Positions 58,515 to 64,000 of a stretch of 64,000 nucleotides of DNA are shown piece after piece. The stretch is taken from contig MCFE01000253.1 in the NCBI GenBank assembly GCA_002104905.1, forward strand, positions 1 through 64,000, written 5' to 3'. Source of the stretch: Basidiobolus meristosporus CBS 931.73 (lineage: Eukaryota; Basidiobolomycota; Basidiobolomycetes; Basidiobolales; Basidiobolaceae). Each line of letters begins with the position of its first letter. Position 1 is the first letter of the stretch. The notes under the pieces were generated by a model that saw only the letters and a list, made by a program, of their open reading frames with translations, did not search any database and had not been told where the DNA came from. The translations under genes were made by a program, and so were the position numbers.

Positions 58515-59014
58515 AAATAGAAGAATCAACCGAAGGGTTCAGTAACGACAAGTGAGAAGGACAAAGGTTTGCTTATTTACACGGAAAGGGGCGTGAGGAA
58601 GTACAATATCTGAGAAGCAAGCTGGGAAGAAAGAGAGGTTAAACTACGGCAGCCGCGTGCATCAATGAGTAAAACACAGGGATTGAGAAGTTTGAGCTCC
58701 ACGAATCGGTAGCAATATTATTATAACAATTCTCGATCCAGACAACAATCAAGTTTGTTTTGAAGAGAAATGCTGGGGATGGGGTGGGCTTATTTCATCA
58801 AAACAAACCACCCTACATGATTGGTGGAGTACCATTCTCTTGCAAGGGCGGCCCATGAGTCATCTGTCCAATGGGCGGTGTAGACGGAGAGAAATTATCA
58901 TGAGAGTTGGTGGCCATGAAGATGAAAACAAATAAATGACGGATATGGTGTGCAACTTTTAATTGTGTGCATACAGAACTGTGATTGATTTATGGAACTT
59001 GATTGGAATTTGGT
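58515..59014. other. Intergenic region upstream of the kinase
   Basis: Must contain the polo kinase promoter and 5' UTR and the protease 3' UTR. An inverted CCAAT (ATTGG) occurs at about 58,820. The only coding-like feature is the small ORF at 58,813-58,917. Confidence 0.5.
58813..58917 (-). CDS. Candidate small ORF, 34 aa, Pro-rich
   Basis: ATG 58,917 in a favourable context (CTTCATGG). It reads MATNSHDNFSPS, then PPIGQMTHGPPL, and ends PPIM before TAG. The composition (Pro, Thr, Asn, Gly) and C/G-biased third positions look coding. It lies about 300 bases upstream of the kinase ATG on the same strand, so it could be an upstream ORF of that mRNA, a separate tiny gene, or a 5' exon, because the last codon and stop form ATGTAGGG, a possible donor. 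No family recognised. Confidence 0.35.
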   Translation of the reverse strand: MATNSHDNFSPSTPPIGQMTHGPPLQENGTPPIM

Positions 59015-62000
59015 TTAACTGGTTGCGAGATTCCTTACATTCCAACCCATACTTCGAGCCCGATCGTGCTCGCCAAGGATTGAGCTCGATGGCTCATTTG
59101 TAGGACGTAGTAGATATTGCTCAGCCACTCGCTGGATATCCTCTGTGGTGACAGCTAACAGGTCTTTTCGACGTCTATACGCGGAATGTCAATCATTGAT
59201 CTAGGTAAGCTAGCGAGGTAATCTGTATGTAGTCCAACTGACCTCTGCCTCATGCCAGCGGAAATTCCAGTGATGAATCGTGTCAGCCCCTCTTCAGAGG
59301 CTCCTACCGGGGAATCGAGCCTTCCGAAGATAGCTAGTTTGGCTTCGGTTAATTCCTAGATCACATCACATTAGCGCACTACCTGGGAAAATCCCGCCAA
59401 ATAGAATCCACCTTTTCACCAAATCGGTGGCCTGTCGCATACAGCTTGGATTTTTCGATGGATTCCAGAGTGTGGAGTGGTGTGGGATCCCGGTATGAAA
59501 AGAAGGTGAACATCCCGAAACTGGCGTCATATTCTGCACCGCCATCGTAAGCGCCATTCTTTTCTCGGATCTCCCGATGGAGGAATTGTTGCGTCAACAG
59601 GTTCGCAAGTACCTGTGATGAAAGGTGAGTGATATGCTCGAAAACTGAAGGCCGATCTTCTTTTCCTACCGCAAGCTTAGCACTGTCTTCATGGGTGTAC
59701 GGTACGGCTTTGATACATTGAGCAACAAAGTTGGTGTTAAAAGAGAGCGGAATAAATGATTTGGCAGGTTGTAAACTAAAGGTAGGCTGGAGAAAGACGC
59801 GTGTTAGCTAAGCTTCGAAATGAAGAGAAGAAGTTGACGTTTACAGAAATTGCAGCTTTGCTACAGTTTGCATCCCTCTTGAGACCGCTTAAGAAGTTGG
59901 CAAGATACTTGCGGTGATGCTTGGACCCCTCTGGGGTTCCATTTATGGCAATGCGAATGGACTCCTTCTTGAATATGAATGATTGTATCGACTGCATATT
60001 TTGAACTGGTTAGGGATTGTGAGTAGGGTTCAGGTGAGCTTCAGGCATACTTTAAGTTTCTTCGCGACACTCTCTATAGTACTGATATTGTTCGCTAGCT
60101 TTCCTGCAAACTCCACCTGAGTAAGGCCGTTGGCAATCTCATTAAATTTCTTGATCCTGCGTTAGTGGAGCGTAGCACACGTCGGTAAAGTAATGGCACT
60201 TACCGCAGCCGAACTTAGGCTAGATGCTGCATAGGACTTGGCATAGACATGGCCGGAATATGGGACGGAGGCAAGCAAGGTGGAGGCATTCTAATGGAGC
60301 TGTTATGTTGGTACGCAAATAGAAACAACTACGTAGAGTAATTACACTTGATATCAGAGGTTCGAGTGCATCAACATTCTCGAAATCAGTCTCTTTGATG
60401 AGATAGAGGACCAGCTTGTACAGCTTGGGTATGTGTCGATCAAGAACATACGACGAGAGAGAAATTCCTTCTTCGAACTTGTCGATATCTTTGGAAAGAA
60501 GATCCACTAAGTCTGGGGCTTCTAAAAGGCGTATGCACCAGCAACATGAAGTTACCTGAATGATCGCAAGCAAGAAAATGAGCAAATGATATTCCCCCAG
60601 TATACAGCCGTATTTCCTGGTCGATCTCTGCCATTGTTCTGAACCTGGTACCCAGGAAAGTTAACGCCTAACGGATGGTAAGCATTCAATGGTTTCCATC
60701 AAGATAGCCCCATCACATACATCACAAAACAACGGAAGGTACGGTTTCAAGTCCTCAGGCAAATCGGGAAGTGGGCTGATTATGCGTAGGTACGAGATAC
60801 CATTCGCAGAGGTTGAACACCACTGAACCGGAACTCCGTCGATATCATCATGATCCAGGGGAGTTTCTTCACCATCTACTGGGATATCGGACAAGGATAA
60901 TGACGGGAGGCATGAAACGTCTGGACGTATGTAAGAGTATGAGCAAATTGCAATTCAATGATTGAATCGAACCTTCCACAATGTCCTGGTATCTGCGCAA
61001 TTCAAGTCCTCGCTGGAAAATCCTCGCTTTGTCTGGACCAGTCAATGACGAAGCGATCTTCTCCAGCCGTTGCCTTTCGTTAGCAAGGAGCTGATTCGTA
61101 TAGTTGACATCAGGTTGCATGACGAAGGTTAGTCTATGTGGGTTCTTGAGTAAGTACTTTTCGATCTTCGACCGGAAGAAGCCTCCTTTAAGGGACAGTT
61201 GTTTGATTCGCTTGAGATTCTAATATCGAGTCAGTGAATTTCTCTTGATTGTGGCATTCATGAAGCCTCACTGACTTGATCAATTTCCAACTCGTCTATC
61301 GGATTCCTGCCATGAAACCAACTAGCGGATAGCGTTTGTAGAAGCGCCAGTCCAAAATTCCCAGTTTTCTTATATCGAGTCTGGATATCAGTTCGGAGAT
61401 TCGATGCAAGTCTGATGTCTCTCTTACGTTTTTACTGCCCAGCTCAACTGGGTGAAGGATCGAGTCTATCCTGTTTCTGCTAAACCCTTTCCCATGGGCG
61501 CGCTCAAGCACCATCTGAATGGAGTTTTCAACCTGTATTCGGATAAATTAGATGAAGATGGGCCGTACCGAGTGGCGTTACTTATCAGTACCAGATCAAT
61601 GTCATGATAGCGAACTCCCTGTAGTCCAGCACTGAAGGAGCTCGTCCTTGAAATCGGGATGGTTACGGATCGACAAGAGTTATAGACGTTGACATTGTTT
61701 AACGTACTTTGTGGTTGTATTGTATCCTACATTGGTGGAGTATTCTGTGCCAAGGTCGGAGTCGATCAGTGCCTGGTGCATAGGCGAGGCAGGGCCGTCC
61801 AAAAGCAAGGCGGACAGAATTTTCATGCTGAAATGGTCAAATGCACTCTTCAGCCAGTTAGAAACGGGATAATGGAACTCAGTGCCAAAAAAAGCTTACT
61901 GGAAAGTCGTCGATTAGATACGACATCGATAGTTTGATTTGTCTGTTTGGGTTTCCTACTAGATGGATCCATGTTAGTTGCAACATCGGCATACAAGCGA

Positions 62001-63461
62001 CGAGCCTTACATGAATCGTAAGGCCCAGCAACCGTGACTTGCTGAGGAGATGTGAAGCGTTCGACGGTCTGATTAGGATATTGAGTGTGTACTCTCGAGT
62101 AATGGCTGATTTTGCGGTCTATCGCTTTGAGTTGGCTCTCGAGAGGGAAGTTTCCTTGGGCGTCTTAGAGGGGTTGTCTTGAAAAGAGTTTGCATTTAAA
62201 GAGACTACCGTATGAATAGAACTTGGCATTTGTTGGATGATAATATCTTTGGTGGAATTTGAGGAGGTTTTCATGGGTGAGATCTGTGATGTGTTGTGGA
62301 TCACCACCAGCAATGTAGCCGTAAGCGGTCCCGGGGAACAGTTTTTGTTGGGCACGGCAGTAGAAGAGTGTCCCAGGGTCAGCCTAACATTCCCTCGCTT
62401 AGAGCAGATGACAACGATAGCTATGGTGGACAACAACCTACCAATGCACCTTTCATCTCGTTATAAACCACGCCCTTAAACACGAGTGGAGAATGAGGAT
62501 CTTATCAACTCGGTTAGGAAGCCCTATCTTCTGATAATCCTATTTGAATGTCACCTACTGCCCACAAACTCGTTCTCGATACGCCAACCTTCTTGCAGAA
62601 AGTCTAATTCGAGTAATTTTGGCGCAAATACTGCATCCAAGAAGACATCGCGAAGATTATTGTAATCAACTAGATTTTGTGTGGAGAATGGGTAATGCGT
62701 GTAGTCACACTCTGGTGAACAGAGAAAAGCAGATGGTTATTATCTCTAACCGGGTCATATTGTCCTATATCACTGTGGGCACTACCTGTCAAAGCATTCA
62801 TAAAGGTTGATAGTGAACGGTTTGCCATTTTGAAGTATGGATCCCGAATGGGGTATTTCTCAGAACTGCAGAGCACTGTATGTTCCTATATGTACGTGTT
62901 GAGAAAAAACCGAACTCCAATCAGGCTCGGATCCCTCCAACATACCAAAATATGAGCAGCGCCAGTGTCATCCGTCGGGGGAGTAGAGAAGCCGACGCTT
63001 TAGACAACAGTATGAACATTCTGCCATGCAATAGCCAAATTCGCTTGAGAGCAATACCTAAACACGTTATTCCTGTCGTCACAGCCCAGGTGAAGATATT
63101 CGGCGCCAGTTTTTTCGTGGTTTAATTTGATCGCGGTCAGGCGGAATTCTCGCACTTCTCTAACCTACGTGAGACGACGAAAATTTCGAATCGACAGCAA
63201 GTTTGTAGAGATCATAGGCGACACTAACTTCTTCCACTTTAAATCCGTGAACTGTTTCCCCCAATACAAAGGTGGCTATGTTTATGACCAGGTCAATACT
63301 TTTCAGGTAGAAGTGAAGATTTTGCTATGCTCCTTACATTCTTCATAGCTGGTTTGTGAGTGGAATTTTTTTACAAGACGGATAGCTGTGTAAGACGACG
63401 CATTGATGCTGGCTAACCTAGAGCTTACTAGAGACGCGGTATATCGAGCTGGACGCAACAT
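59015..63461 (-). CDS. CYM1: Mitochondrial presequence protease (M16C, Cym1/PreP), 25 exons
   Basis: It degrades cleaved targeting peptides in the mitochondrial matrix. Exons on the minus strand: 63461-63338, 63275-63229, 63164-63058, 62997-62946, 62885-62786, 62711-62559, 62500-62442, 62383-62209, 62154-62011, 61958-61900, 61847-61708, 61646-61592, 61532-61428, 61368-61276, 61219-60973, 60920-60721, 60667-60556, 60506-60346, 60290-60204, 60149-60051, 59991-59845, 59786-59670, 59612-59412, 59355-59243, 59174-59015. They total 3,057 nt, that is 1,018 aa, a normal family length. The N-terminus has a basic, acid-free targeting segment ([15 protein letters not shown]...). The zinc motif HILEH (108-112) is split by intron 4. 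The second metal ligand is probably Glu209 (VVYNEMKG). The C-terminal Arg/Tyr pair is in REKNGAY (877-883). All 24 introns are GT-AG and 49-74 nt; several have CTAAC or GCTAAT branch sites. The least certain junction is intron 17 (60,555-60,507). Confidence 0.93.
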
Positions 63462-64000
63462 GCTGTTGGATTGCCGATTAGAAGCGATCGTACCGGAATC
63501 CTCGATGAGAATACTAAGCTCGAATTAAAATCACTGAAATGAGAAAATTCCCTAGCATTTGACATCGTGCATATAGCGAATTACCTAAATCTGCATTACA
63601 CTTCGGTCAGTGGAGATTACTTAAATCTGCATCGAGCCAGGAGCGGAAATCGGAAACCTGGAGCAAAGATCGAAGGTTACCTAGCCTTGTTCTGTTCAGC
63701 CAACAACCGAGACCAAGCGGGTGTAGGATCCGTTGCTGTTGCTGCTGTTGCAAGCATGAAGGCTGTCGATGGTTGGTCGATCGACAAACAAATTCAATGA
63801 AGAGAGAAGTTGGCTGATCAAAAAGCAGAAGATACGGTGGCCAATCGGAGGATTTAGCATGAGGCATTCCATCTCCAATCGTTTGACATGACATTTCCCA
63901 TTGCCAAGTAGACATCCGCCGCACGTTGGATTAAGCCAGCCCCTGGTGGATTTAACCAAAAGTGCTCAGCAGGCTAATCTCAGTGGCCCACGGGCACCTT
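63462..64000. other. Upstream region of the presequence protease
   Basis: No supported gene. It contains an imperfect direct repeat TTAC(C/T)TAAATCTGCAT at 63,581-63,596 and 63,617-63,632 (36-bp spacing) and a short GTTGCTGCT-type trinucleotide run at about 63,733-63,750. These may be promoter elements of the protease or of a gene beyond the window. Confidence 0.5.

Noticed and set aside
60522-60555. 34-nt intron alternative in the presequence protease
   Set aside because: A later acceptor at 60,507 gives a 49-nt intron in line with the other 23 introns and keeps the frame.
1-64000. CRISPR arrays, bacterial operons, rRNA genes
   Set aside because: None seen; the sequence is eukaryotic with introns and LTR elements.

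Overview
The window looks like fungal nuclear DNA, probably from a basidiomycete. The right end carries eukaryotic genes with very small spliceosomal introns: 24 introns of 49-74 nt in one 1018-codon gene, and one 60-nt intron in another. The rest is a thick pile of LTR retrotransposons and PIF/Harbinger-type DNA transposons. The phylum is inferred from gene style, not from a marker gene.

Positions 1 to about 52,500 form an AT-rich, almost CpG-free transposon graveyard with no host gene that I can recognise. Five repeat systems recur. (1) Ty3/gypsy family A has 368-bp LTRs, 4-bp target duplications and a single gag-pol frame; its best copy is 20,690-29,033. (2) Ty1/copia family A has 348-bp LTRs; its best copy is 41,560-46,238 on the minus strand. 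(3) Ty1/copia family B has LTRs of about 366 bp and is present only as broken pieces. (4) LTR-like family C is about 1.0-1.1 kb, non-coding and present as solo copies. (5) A PIF/Harbinger family consists of a 3.4-kb coding element (22,898-26,300) with a transposase and a divergent 410-aa partner protein, several decayed copies, and 0.7-kb hairpin MITEs sharing its termini. Harbinger and MITE copies carry 3-bp duplications of the form A-N-T.

Nesting gives a history. A Harbinger copy (19,174-20,689 and 29,034-29,262) was split by gypsy A, which was later split by a second Harbinger copy. Copia A sits inside an older copia A. Gypsy A LTRs sit inside family C, and MITEs sit inside gypsy A and a copia B LTR. 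The youngest Harbinger copy still has CpG sites that older copies have lost to TpG/CpA, which points to CpG methylation followed by deamination.

Composition changes abruptly at about 52.5-53.0 kb, where a CpG-rich relative of the copia A LTR marks the edge. The last 10 kb is ordinary gene space, with all genes on the minus strand: a homeodomain protein (54,770-55,594), a polo-like kinase (56,105-58,514) whose frame breaks by one base exactly at the DFG motif, a possible 34-aa small ORF (58,813-58,917), and a mitochondrial presequence protease of the Cym1/PreP type (59,015-63,461). I resolved the protease to 25 exons whose summed length is in frame. The genes have unrelated roles (transcription, mitosis, mitochondrial peptide turnover) and show no operon-like logic.
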